From: Salmonella bongori NCTC 12419
GTDB taxonomy: Bacteria > Pseudomonadota > Gammaproteobacteria > Enterobacterales > Enterobacteriaceae
Direction of reading: 5' to 3'
Length of the DNA: 64,000 nucleotides
Assembly: GCF_000252995.1 (NCBI RefSeq)
Contig: NC_015761.1
Span: 4,030,001 to 4,094,000, forward strand
Shown in pieces: positions 30,572 to 38,474 of this stretch; within the stretch, counting starts at the first letter, position 1; each line of letters opens with the position of its first letter. The position numbers and the translations under genes are program-made. Under the pieces are notes generated by a model that was given only the letters and a program-made list of their open reading frames with translations, searched no databases and had not been told where the DNA came from.

Positions 30572-31444
30572 ATGCTGCCCGACTCATCTACCCGACTCAA
30601 TAAATACATCAGTGAAAGCGGAATCTGCTCGCGTCGCGAGGCGGATCGCTTTATCGAACAAGGCAACGTTTTTATCAACGGCAAACGCGCCACGATTGGC
30701 GATCAGGTGAAGCTGGGCGACGTGGTGAAAGTTAACGGGCGGTTGATTGAGCCGCGAGAAGCGGATGATTTAGTGCTGATTGCGCTGAATAAACCGGTGG
30801 GTATCGTCAGTACCACGGAAGATGGTGAGCGCGATAACATCGTTGATTTCGTCAATCACAGTAAGCGTATCTTCCCGATTGGCCGACTGGATAAAGACTC
30901 TCAGGGACTGATCCTTTTAACCAATCACGGCGATCTGGTGAATAAAATTCTGCGTGCCGGTAACGATCACGAAAAAGAGTATCTGGTAACGGTGGATAAA
31001 CCCATTACGGATGATTTTATTCGCGGTATGGGCGCTGGCGTGCCGATTCTCGGTACCGTCACTAAAAAATGTAAGGTGAAGAAAGAAGCGCCGTTTGTCT
31101 TTCGCATCACCCTGGTGCAGGGCTTAAACCGTCAGATCCGCCGTATGTGCGAGCATTTTGGCTACGAGGTTACAAAGCTGGAACGTACGCGCATTATGAA
31201 CATCAGCCTGAGCGGGATTCCACTGGGCGAGTGGCGCGATCTGACGGATGATGAGCTGATCGATCTGTTTAAATTAATTGAGAACTCTTCTTCTGAAGCC
31301 AAACCAAAGGCGAAAGCGAAGCCGAAAACGGCAGGTATTAAGCGCCCGGTGGTGAAGATCGAAAAGAGCAATGAAAAACCTGCCCGACCGGCGGCGAACG
31401 GAAAACGTTTCACCGCGCCAGGGCGTAAAAAGAAAGGGCGTTAA
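30572..31444 (+). CDS. rluF: 23S rRNA pseudouridine(2604) synthase RluF
   Basis: Makes pseudouridine 2604 in 23S rRNA (and can modify tRNA-Tyr position 35). The product is 290 residues. An S4-like RNA-binding domain is at about 8-60 (LNKYISESGICSRREAD). The RsuA-type catalytic domain carries Asp107 in GRLDKDSQGL and the RQIRRMCEHFGY motif. A long basic Lys/Pro-rich tail covers about 240-290. The last 3 bp of its stop overlap the yjbD stop on the opposite strand (ttaa at 31441-31444). Confidence 0.96.
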   Translation: MLPDSSTRLNKYISESGICSRREADRFIEQGNVFINGKRATIGDQVKLGDVVKVNGRLIEPREADDLVLIALNKPVGIVSTTEDGERDNIVDFVNHSKRIFPIGRLDKDSQGLILLTNHGDLVNKILRAGNDHEKEYLVTVDKPITDDFIRGMGAGVPILGTVTKKCKVKKEAPFVFRITLVQGLNRQIRRMCEHFGYEVTKLERTRIMNISLSGIPLGEWRDLTDDELIDLFKLIENSSSEAKPKAKAKPKTAGIKRPVVKIEKSNEKPARPAANGKRFTAPGRKKKGR

Positions 31445-31713
31445 CGTCTGCCGCGTGTCGGCGTATTCGCCGACCAGGAGAATGACGCTTCCGTATCGGG
31501 TTTATAGGCCTGCTTTTTCTTCAACTGGCGGGCTTTTTTTGCCTCTGCTTCACGCAGCGCCATCAGCTTGTCGATGTACTCCTTTTTCACGCTATTGGTC
31601 TCAGAATTGGTCAGCGGACGACCATGCGCAATACGGGCGCGGTCCAGCAAGGTTTTGAGTTCCCGCTGTTCGCGTTCGGTCATCTCTTTTTGGGTAATGC
31701 GGGGGAGTGCCAT
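31441..31713 (-). CDS. yjbD: YjbD, DUF3811 family protein
   Basis: A 90-residue, strongly charged, probably helical cytoplasmic protein with no known function. It starts MALPRITQKEMTEREQRELK and ends in NTPTRGRR, matching the E. coli YjbD length from the ATG at 31713; a longer frame to 31740 lacks support. Tail-to-tail with rluF, sharing stop-codon bases. Confidence 0.88.
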   Translation of the reverse strand: MALPRITQKEMTEREQRELKTLLDRARIAHGRPLTNSETNSVKKEYIDKLMALREAEAKKARQLKKKQAYKPDTEASFSWSANTPTRGRR

Positions 31714-31744
31714 ACGGGTGCCCTCAGTTAGCCGATGCATTTAG

Positions 31745-31806
31745 TCTACGGCAATACGCAACGGGCGGATAGCGTGTAGGCCAGGTAAGCTTGCGCCACC
31801 CGGCAA
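31745..31806. repeat. REP-like palindrome between yjbD and panS
   Basis: Degenerate REP sequence: GTCTACGGCAATACGC...GGCGGATAGCG and GTAGGCCAGGTAAGCTTGCGCCACCCGGC. It lies 5 bp before the panS stop. Confidence 0.55.
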
Positions 31807-31810
31807 TATT

Positions 31811-32752
31811 TTAATTTTCCTTTACCGTTTCGCCCGTTTTTACCACAATCGGCTTTCCGGACCAGTATCCCGCCAGGAGTGACCCCGAGAGGTTATGCCA
31901 TACCGAGAACAGTGCGCCAGGCAGGGCAGCGAGCGGACCAAAGTAGATTTTACCCAACGCAGCCGCCAGACCTGAGTTTTGCATCCCCACTTCAATTGCC
32001 AGCGTACGGCAGGTGGATTCATCAAAGCCGAACAAGCGTCCGCCCCAGTAACCGCCAAGCAGACCAAGCGTGTTGTGCAGGATAACCGCGATGATCACCA
32101 TTACGCCGACAGAGGCGATATGCGAGGCGGAACCCGCCACCACCGCGCTGATGATAGCCAGAATGCACACCATTGAGAATGCCGGCAGATAAGGCTCTAT
32201 CGCCTTCACCACGCGGGGGAAAAGATGATGAACCACCAGCCCCAGGGCTATCGGAATGACGACAATCTGCAGAATGCTCAATAGCATCCCCATCACATCG
32301 ACCTGAATATCCGCATCGACATACAGTCGCGTCAGTAGCGGCGTGGCTACCACTCCCACCAGTGTGGAGACGGAAGAAATGGTGACTGAAAGCGCGACAT
32401 CTCCTTTCGCTAAATAGATCATCACGTTAGACGCTGTACCGCTGGCTACGCTACCAACCAGCACCATCCCGGCGGAGAGTTCCGGCGGCATTTTAAACAG
32501 CAGCGCCAGTAGCCAGGCCGCGAGCGGCATCACCAAATAATGCAGGAATATCCCTGCGGCGACCGGGGCAGGGCGAGAGAGTACGCGTTTAAAGTCGTTG
32601 AGCGTAAGATGGACGCCCATACCGAACATAATCAACATCAATAGCGTGGTTACCCACGGACCGACAGGGGTAAAGGCGGATGGCGTGTAGTACGCGATAA
32701 CAGAGAGCAGCAGCGCCCATAGCGGGAACAGCCGGGTAATGACGGCGAGCAT
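31811..32752 (-). CDS. panS: Ketopantoate/pantoate/pantothenate transporter PanS (BASS family)
   Basis: A 313-residue inner-membrane transporter of the bile acid:sodium symporter superfamily, with about nine to ten hydrophobic segments, the conserved MFGMGVHLTLNDF stretch, VGSVASGTASNVM and the C-terminal EVGMQNSGLA motif of the family. The gene at this Salmonella locus is reported to take up ketopantoate and related compounds; assignment by position and sequence resemblance. The ATG at 32752 follows AAGGAAAACA and is preferred over the longer frame to 32800. Flanked by yjbD and lysC, all on the minus strand. Confidence 0.85.
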   Translation of the reverse strand: MLAVITRLFPLWALLLSVIAYYTPSAFTPVGPWVTTLLMLIMFGMGVHLTLNDFKRVLSRPAPVAAGIFLHYLVMPLAAWLLALLFKMPPELSAGMVLVGSVASGTASNVMIYLAKGDVALSVTISSVSTLVGVVATPLLTRLYVDADIQVDVMGMLLSILQIVVIPIALGLVVHHLFPRVVKAIEPYLPAFSMVCILAIISAVVAGSASHIASVGVMVIIAVILHNTLGLLGGYWGGRLFGFDESTCRTLAIEVGMQNSGLAAALGKIYFGPLAALPGALFSVWHNLSGSLLAGYWSGKPIVVKTGETVKEN

Positions 32753-32889
32753 GTTGTTTTCCTTGCAAGTATGTTGTGTTTGCTTGTTATAAACGGTCAA
32801 GATCGAGCCAGACCATAGCTATTGTTTATCGCGTGAAGGGGGATTATTCAAACAAATTATGCTCATGATCCGCGGGTTAGGTATTTGTA

Positions 32890-32921
32890 TCGCCATCCGG
32901 CCAGGCACTGCCCGATGGCGT
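32890..32921. repeat. REP-like unit between panS and lysC
   Basis: CGCCATCCGGCCAGGCACTG followed by CCCGATGGCG, a short degenerate REP palindrome in the 194-bp gap. Confidence 0.5.
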
Positions 32922-32946
32922 ATACGCCAGTGTGGTGTCAGGACGA

Positions 32947-34296
32947 TTATTCGAACAGGTTATGATGCAGTTTTTGCACCACCTGTTCGGCGTCCTCTCC
33001 TGGCACGAGGAAGCACAAATTGTGACTGGAGGCACCGTAACAAATCATGCGGATATTGAACGGTTCCAGTACGCCGAATACTTCTTTGCCGACGCCGCAG
33101 GCTTTTGACAGGTTGTTGCCAATCAGCGCGACCAGCGCCAGCCCTTCTTCTACTTCCACCCGACACAGTGCGGAGAGTTCCATCAATAAGGACTGTGTCA
33201 GCAATGTATCGCCCGTGGAGGTGGAGCCGGTAGTATCCAACGTCAGTGCGATACTGACTTCCGAAGTGGTGATCAAATCCACCGAAATATTATGCCGCGC
33301 CAGAATACCGAACACTTCCGCGAGAAACCCACGCGAGTGCAGCATATTCAGGCTGTGCAGCGTCAATAGTGTTTGATTGCGGCGTAGCGCCAGCGCGCGG
33401 AACAGCGGCGGGTTTGGGGTTTTATTGCATACCAGCGTACCGCCCGCTTGCGGATTTTTACTGGAGCCAACAAAGACCGGGATATCGCTTCGTACGGCAG
33501 GCAGCAGGGTAGCCGGGTGAAGCACTTTTGCGCCGAAGGTCGCCATCTCCGCCGCTTCTGCAAAAGCGATTTCATTGATCCGCTGCGCAACTGGCACCAC
33601 GCGCGGGTCGGTGGTGTAAATACCCGGTACATCCGTCCAGATATCAACCCGCGCGGCATGGAGCGCCTCAGCCAGCAATGCTGCCGTATAGTCGCTGCCG
33701 CCGCGTCCTAACGTTGTGGTACGGCCTTTGCCTTCACTACCGATAAAGCCCTGGGTGATCACCAGCCCCTCATTCAGACGCGGGACTAACTGCTGTGCGG
33801 CCAGCTCCGCAAGCAGTGTGACGTCCGGTTCCGCACGACCAAAGCGATCGTTGGTTCGCATCACTTTGCGGACGTCGAACCACTGAGCCTGCACGTCACG
33901 TTCGCGCAGGAGTTCAACAAACAGCAGGGTAGACATGAGCTCGCCGTGACTGACCAGTTCATCGGTCAACGCCGCTGATGTCGCCAGCGATGCCGCCTCT
34001 GCCAGAATCGTGATATTTTCCAGCAGGCGTTCGATCTCTTCGCGAATGACATTTGGATGACGCAGACGCTCAAGGATATCGAACTGGATTTTACGAATGG
34101 CGTCGAGCTTCACGAAGCGTTCTTCGGGTTCCAGCCCTTCGGCCAGCGCCACCAGCAGGTTTGTGATACCAGCAGAAGCGGAAAGCACGACTAAACGAAC
34201 CTTCGTGTTGGAAAGCACTACATCGGCGCTACGGTTCATGGCGTCAAAATCAGCAACGCTGGTGCCGCCAAATTTGGAAACAATAATCTCTGTCAT
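32947..34296 (-). CDS. lysC: Lysine-sensitive aspartokinase III
   Basis: Phosphorylates aspartate, the first step to lysine, threonine and methionine; this isozyme is inhibited by lysine. The product is 449 residues. The kinase domain has KFGGTS (8-13), TTLGRGGSDYTAALLA and TDVPGIYTTDPR. Two C-terminal ACT regions bind lysine (LLTLHSLNMLHSRGFLAEVF; VALIGNNLSKACGVG). The start is ATG at 34296 behind GACACGAGG. The 5' leader is unusually short; see the promoter entry and findings. Confidence 0.98.
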   Translation of the reverse strand: MTEIIVSKFGGTSVADFDAMNRSADVVLSNTKVRLVVLSASAGITNLLVALAEGLEPEERFVKLDAIRKIQFDILERLRHPNVIREEIERLLENITILAEAASLATSAALTDELVSHGELMSTLLFVELLRERDVQAQWFDVRKVMRTNDRFGRAEPDVTLLAELAAQQLVPRLNEGLVITQGFIGSEGKGRTTTLGRGGSDYTAALLAEALHAARVDIWTDVPGIYTTDPRVVPVAQRINEIAFAEAAEMATFGAKVLHPATLLPAVRSDIPVFVGSSKNPQAGGTLVCNKTPNPPLFRALALRRNQTLLTLHSLNMLHSRGFLAEVFGILARHNISVDLITTSEVSIALTLDTTGSTSTGDTLLTQSLLMELSALCRVEVEEGLALVALIGNNLSKACGVGKEVFGVLEPFNIRMICYGASSHNLCFLVPGEDAEQVVQKLHHNLFE

Positions 34297-34386
34297 ATTG
34301 ACCTCGTGTCAGGAAATGAAAAACGCGACCATGGCACAAGGGCAGAACAGAAACCGGTGCAGGCGCAAATGCAAGTGACGTATTTA

Positions 34387-34415
34387 TAAATAAAAGTTGT
34401 GGCCTGGACTGTCAA
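34387..34415 (-). promoter_or_regulatory. Probable lysC promoter, short leader
   Basis: On the minus strand TTGACA (34415-34410) is followed after 17 bp by TATTTA (34392-34387). Transcription would start near 34380, giving a leader of about 84 nt. The leader lacks the junctions and stems of a lysine riboswitch. Confidence 0.6.
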
Positions 34416-34477
34416 CGTCGGGATTATGCGGATTTTTTATGCTGAGTTTAGGCTCAGTAACAGCGCTTATAACAACG

Positions 34478-34653
34478 ATACCCGTCATACTTCGAATGGC
34501 AGGTATGTTGGCGACGTTCACTCACCCCGGCCACAGAGTGAGCTATGTTCCCGGGGGCTCACTTGCTTGCCGGGTTACTTGCCCTGCTGGGCCAACGCAA
34601 ACGCGGTTCAGGGCACAAGTGCCTTGTCCTGCACTCCAAATTATTTAGGGTAT
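34478..34653. repeat. ERIC element, internally expanded, between lysC and pgi
   Basis: It begins ATACCCGTCATACTTC and ends AATTATTTAGGGTAT, both ERIC/IRU ends. The centre CACTCACCCCGGCCACAGAG-TGAGCTATGTTCCCGGGGGC is the ERIC core dyad. At 176 bp it is about 50 bp longer than the usual 127-bp element, from extra sequence in the right arm (about 34580-34630). It lies in the 476-bp gap shared by the divergent lysC and pgi promoters. A frame open across it into pgi (from 34545) is not a real N-terminus. Confidence 0.8.
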
Positions 34654-34772
34654 ATACTTTTTATCCTCATTCGGCAGTGCCTGGGGCAACGGCACTAAAA
34701 CAATCACACTTTTCTGTGACTGGCGTTACAATCGATTCCAGTCACAATTCTCAAATCAGAAGAGTATTGCTA

Positions 34773-36422
34773 ATGAAAAACATCAATCCAACGCAGACTT
34801 CTGCCTGGCAGGCGCTCCAGAAACATTACGATGAAATGAAAGATGTCACGATCGCTGAGCTTTTTGCGAAAGATAGCGACCGTTTTGCGAAGTTTTCCGC
34901 AACTTTTGACGATCTGATGCTGGTGGATTTCTCCAAAAACCGCATCACCGAAGAGACGCTGGCAAAACTACAGGATCTGGCGAAAGAGACCGATCTGGCT
35001 GGCGCTATCAAATCAATGTTCTCCGGTGAGAAGATCAACCGCACCGAAGATCGCGCGGTGCTACACGTTGCGCTGCGGAACCGTAGCAATACCCCAATTC
35101 TGGTTGATGGTAAAGACGTGATGCCAGAAGTGAATGCCGTACTGGAGAAGATGAAAACGTTCTCTGAAGCGATTATCTCCGGTAGCTGGAAAGGTTACAC
35201 CGGCAAAGCGATTACCGACGTGGTGAACATCGGTATCGGCGGCTCTGACCTTGGTCCGTTCATGGTGACTGAAGCGCTGCGCCCGTACAAAAACCATCTG
35301 AATATGCACTTTGTTTCGAACGTAGATGGGACTCACATCGCCGAAGTGCTGAAAAAAGTGAACCCGGAAACGACTCTGTTCCTGGTGGCGTCCAAAACCT
35401 TTACCACTCAGGAAACGATGACTAACGCCCACAGCGCGCGCGACTGGTTCCTGAAAACCGCAGGCGATGAAAAACACGTCGCGAAACATTTTGCCGCGCT
35501 TTCGACGAACGCCAAAGCGGTGGGCGAATTTGGTATCGACACGGCTAATATGTTTGAGTTCTGGGACTGGGTAGGTGGCCGTTACTCACTGTGGTCTGCC
35601 ATCGGTCTGTCTATCATTCTATCCGTTGGCTTCGACAATTTTGTTGAGCTACTCTCCGGCGCGCACGCGATGGACAAGCACTTCTCTACGACCCCGGCGG
35701 AGAAAAACCTGCCCGTTCTGCTGGCATTGATCGGTATCTGGTACAACAACTTCTTCGGCGCGGAAACCGAAGCCATTCTGCCGTACGACCAGTATATGCA
35801 CCGTTTTGCCGCCTACTTCCAGCAAGGCAATATGGAGTCCAACGGCAAATACGTTGATCGTAACGGTAATGCCGTGGATTACCAGACGGGCCCCATCATC
35901 TGGGGCGAGCCGGGTACTAACGGTCAGCATGCGTTTTATCAACTCATTCATCAGGGCACCAAAATGGTTCCTTGCGACTTTATCGCCCCGGCGATCACCC
36001 ATAACCCGCTATCCGATCATCATCAGAAGCTGCTGTCTAACTTCTTTGCGCAAACCGAAGCGCTGGCGTTCGGTAAATCCCGCGAAGTGGTTGAGCAGGA
36101 ATATCGTGATCAGGGTAAAGATCCAGCGCAGCTTGAGCATGTTATTCCATTCAAAGTGTTTGAAGGCAACCGTCCCACTAACTCCATTTTACTGCGCGAA
36201 ATTACACCGTTCAGCCTGGGAGCGCTGATTGCGCTGTATGAGCACAAAATCTTTACTCAGGGCGCGATCCTGAACATCTTCACCTTTGACCAGTGGGGCG
36301 TTGAGTTGGGTAAACAGCTGGCGAACCGCATTCTGCCGGAGCTGGGTGATGATAAAGAAATCAGCAGCCACGATAGTTCCACTAACGGCTTGATTAACCG
36401 TTATAAATCCTGGCGCGCCTGA
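34773..36422 (+). CDS. pgi: Glucose-6-phosphate isomerase
   Basis: Interconverts glucose 6-phosphate and fructose 6-phosphate in glycolysis. Starting at ATG 34773 (MKNINPTQTSAWQAL) gives 549 residues, the family length. Signatures are NIGIGGSDLGPFM, VASKTFTTQETM, the PGI motif WGEPGTNGQHAF and FDQWGVELGKQ near the end. Divergent from lysC with a large repeat-bearing gap. A terminator follows at 36471. Confidence 0.98.
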   Translation: MKNINPTQTSAWQALQKHYDEMKDVTIAELFAKDSDRFAKFSATFDDLMLVDFSKNRITEETLAKLQDLAKETDLAGAIKSMFSGEKINRTEDRAVLHVALRNRSNTPILVDGKDVMPEVNAVLEKMKTFSEAIISGSWKGYTGKAITDVVNIGIGGSDLGPFMVTEALRPYKNHLNMHFVSNVDGTHIAEVLKKVNPETTLFLVASKTFTTQETMTNAHSARDWFLKTAGDEKHVAKHFAALSTNAKAVGEFGIDTANMFEFWDWVGGRYSLWSAIGLSIILSVGFDNFVELLSGAHAMDKHFSTTPAEKNLPVLLALIGIWYNNFFGAETEAILPYDQYMHRFAAYFQQGNMESNGKYVDRNGNAVDYQTGPIIWGEPGTNGQHAFYQLIHQGTKMVPCDFIAPAITHNPLSDHHQKLLSNFFAQTEALAFGKSREVVEQEYRDQGKDPAQLEHVIPFKVFEGNRPTNSILLREITPFSLGALIALYEHKIFTQGAILNIFTFDQWGVELGKQLANRILPELGDDKEISSHDSSTNGLINRYKSWRA

Positions 36423-36470
36423 AGGGATAGGCTCTAAGTTGCTGGCGACGCCATCCGGCAATAACGAAGT

Positions 36471-36502
36471 AAAAAAGCCGATATTATTATCGGCTTTTTT
36501 AT
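36471..36502 (+). terminator. Terminator of pgi
   Basis: AAAAAAGCCGATA (36471 on) pairs with TATCGGCTTTTTT across a short ATTAT loop; the A/T flanks make it potentially bidirectional. A partial REP (CGACGCCATCCGGCAA, about 36446-36461) precedes it. Confidence 0.9.
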
Positions 36503-36792
36503 CAGAATTTTTATTTTCATCTAAATACTTAATTGAGCTTAATCCTAAATTAATTCACTCAATGGGAACGTGTTTCTTATATTTTCAGACTTTACGGATA
36601 TTGAATTTTCATTTATATATTTTAACTAGCTGATTTTTATAATTAATTTTTTCATATTATAATAAATAATCTCTCCATTTCTAATTATCCTAAATTCCCG
36701 GGATGAATAATTTGCACTGTTCGGCTTGTGTATACTCGGTAGCGCCCGAAATTCTTTCGGGTAAATCTCCATTCATGCAATGAAGGGAAATT
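36503..36792 (+). promoter_or_regulatory. A+T-rich upstream region of yjbEFGH
   Basis: 290 bp without a gene, strongly A/T-rich up to about 36700. A -10-like TATACT is at 36731. A small hairpin CCCGAAA-TTCT-TTTCGGG-like (about 36745-36761) lies in the leader before the ribosome site GAAGGGAAA. The operon is known to be Rcs-controlled in E. coli; AATTATCCTAAA (about 36682-36693) might be part of an RcsB site, but the match is weak. Confidence 0.4.
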
Positions 36793-37038
36793 ATGATGAA
36801 AAAAGTACTGTATGGCCTTTTGGCCATATCCGCGCTTGCGGTGACCTCCGTCTCGGCGGCCCCTGTTCAGGTAGGGGAAGCGGCAGGCACGGCGGCGACA
36901 TCGGTGTCGGCGGGAAGCTCCTCCGCGACCAGTGTTAGCACCGTAAGTTCGGCGGTGGGCGTCGCGTTAGCGGCAACCGGCGGTGGCGATGGTTCCAATA
37001 CCGGGACCACAACCACCACGACCACCCGTACCCAGTAG
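36793..37038 (+). CDS. yjbE: YjbE, small exported protein of an exopolysaccharide operon
   Basis: An 81-residue exported protein. It has a signal peptide (MMKKVLYGLLAISALAVTSV, cut probably after SAA/SA at about residue 22) and a low-complexity Ala/Ser/Thr/Gly-rich mature part ending in a run of threonines. First gene of yjbEFGH, which in E. coli affects extracellular polysaccharide production. The composition suggests an unstructured secreted or surface peptide; its function is unknown. Confidence 0.88.
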   Translation: MMKKVLYGLLAISALAVTSVSAAPVQVGEAAGTAATSVSAGSSSATSVSTVSSAVGVALAATGGGDGSNTGTTTTTTTRTQ

Positions 37039-37057
37039 CATTGGTACGTTTAATTCT

Positions 37058-37083
37058 AACCACACTTCGGTGTGGTTATTTTG
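37058..37083 (+). terminator. Hairpin between yjbE and yjbF (attenuator or partial terminator)
   Basis: Perfect 8-bp stem AACCACAC (37058-37065) / GTGTGGTT (37070-37077) with a TTCG tetraloop and ATTTTG tail, 20 bp after yjbE. It could make yjbE more abundant than the rest of the operon. Confidence 0.7.
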
Positions 37084-37101
37084 CCCCTCTGGAGAAGCGT
37101 C

Positions 37102-37740
37102 GTGAAACGACCCGCACTCATTCTGGTTTGCCTGCTATTACAGGCGTGTTCCGCCACCACTCAAGGTCTGGGAAATTCATTGTGGGAGAGTTTGTTCGGT
37201 ACGCCTGGCGTACAGCTCACGGATGACGATATTCAAAATATGCCTTATGCCAGCCAGTACATGCAGCTTAACGGCGGTCCTCAACTCTTTGTGGTACTCG
37301 CCTTCTCAGAAAACGGGCAACAGAAATGGGTGACACAGGACGGTGCGACGATCGTGACGCAGCATGGCCGTCTGGTCAAAACCCTGTTCGGCAGCGACAA
37401 CCTGATTGATGTGAATAATCTGGCGGCTGATCCGCTGGCAAAACCTCAGCAAATCATCGATGGCGCAAGCTGGACCCGCACGATGGGCTGGACTGAGCAT
37501 AAACAGGTGCGTTACGCCACTGCTCGTTCCGTTTTCACATGGGGCGGTAGCGATCGCGTCAACGTGGGCCGGGATGAAACCGCCGTGCGGGTGCTTAATG
37601 AGGAAGTGACGACCAGTCGCGCACGCTGGCATAACCGATACTGGATTGATAGCGAAGGAAAAATTCGCCAGTCGGAGCAATATCTGGGGGCGAATTATTT
37701 TCCGGTGAGAACCACGCTGATTAAGGCGGCGAAATCATGA
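37102..37740 (+). CDS. yjbF: YjbF, outer-membrane lipoprotein (GfcB-like)
   Basis: A 212-residue lipoprotein of the YjbF/GfcB family. GTG at 37102 behind GGAGAAG gives MKRPALILVCLLLQACS, with the lipobox LLQAC and Cys at residue 16. The mature domain is periplasmic and mainly beta. It belongs to yjbEFGH, paralogous to the group 4 capsule genes gfcABCD. Its last bases overlap the yjbG start (ATGA), so the genes are translationally coupled. Confidence 0.92.
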   Translation: MKRPALILVCLLLQACSATTQGLGNSLWESLFGTPGVQLTDDDIQNMPYASQYMQLNGGPQLFVVLAFSENGQQKWVTQDGATIVTQHGRLVKTLFGSDNLIDVNNLAADPLAKPQQIIDGASWTRTMGWTEHKQVRYATARSVFTWGGSDRVNVGRDETAVRVLNEEVTTSRARWHNRYWIDSEGKIRQSEQYLGANYFPVRTTLIKAAKS

Positions 37741-38474
37741 TTAAAAGGACGATAACCGCGCTGATGTTGGCCCTTGTCGCATCATCCACCTCTGCCAGCA
37801 GTACGGTAACAGTATTTATCCACGGTAATAGCGAGCCTCGGACACTGACTGGCGCAGAGCGCCTGCTTGATGTTGTAGGTCAGCCGCGCCTGGCGACGAG
37901 CTGGTGGCCAGCGGCGGTGATAGGTGAGGAACAGGCGACCATGACGGCGCGCCGCCAGCAGCAGGAACTTCTGGCGCGTTTGGCGGCGCTCAGCTCTGGG
38001 GAAGAGGGCGATGCGGCGGCGGCGATAAACGCCCTGCGACAGCAAATTCAGGCGTTAAAGGTGACGGGCAGGCAATTCGTGCGTCTTGATCCTGATGTGG
38101 TTCGTGTCAGTGAACGCGGCAATCCGCCGATGCAAGGTCACTATTCGCTTTGGGTCGGGCCGCAACCTACACAGATTTCGCTCTTCGGCTTGATTAGCCA
38201 GCCGGGCAACCGGTCGTTTGTGCCCGGACGAAGTGTCGCCAGCTATCTTGAAGGCCAACGCTTGCTCAGTGGCGCGGATCGTAGCTATGCCTGGGTGATT
38301 TATCCTGATGGACGCACCCAAAAAGCGCCGGTGGCTTACTGGAATAAGCGCCATGTGGAGCCTATGCCCGGCAGCATTATTTTTGTCGGCTTTGCCGATT
38401 CCATCTGGAGCCGTTCGCCGGAGCCGATGAATGCCGACATTCTTCATACCCTGACGCAGCGGATACCGGAATAA
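37737..38474 (+). CDS. yjbG: YjbG, periplasmic GfcC-like capsule/exopolysaccharide protein
   Basis: 245 residues with a signal peptide (cut after about residue 20, STSA) and a GfcC-like periplasmic domain. VTVFIHGNSEPRTLTGAERLLDVV and the FGLISQPGNRSFVPGRSVASYL segment resemble beta-grasp SLBB-type repeats used in polysaccharide export. Coupled by ATGA overlap to yjbF and by TAATG overlap to yjbH. Confidence 0.92.
   Translation: MIKRTITALMLALVASSTSASSTVTVFIHGNSEPRTLTGAERLLDVVGQPRLATSWWPAAVIGEEQATMTARRQQQELLARLAALSSGEEGDAAAAINALRQQIQALKVTGRQFVRLDPDVVRVSERGNPPMQGHYSLWVGPQPTQISLFGLISQPGNRSFVPGRSVASYLEGQRLLSGADRSYAWVIYPDGRTQKAPVAYWNKRHVEPMPGSIIFVGFADSIWSRSPEPMNADILHTLTQRIPE

Noticed and set aside
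34545..34772. Upstream extension of pgi
   Set aside because: It would translate the ERIC element; ATG 34773 gives the standard 549-residue enzyme.
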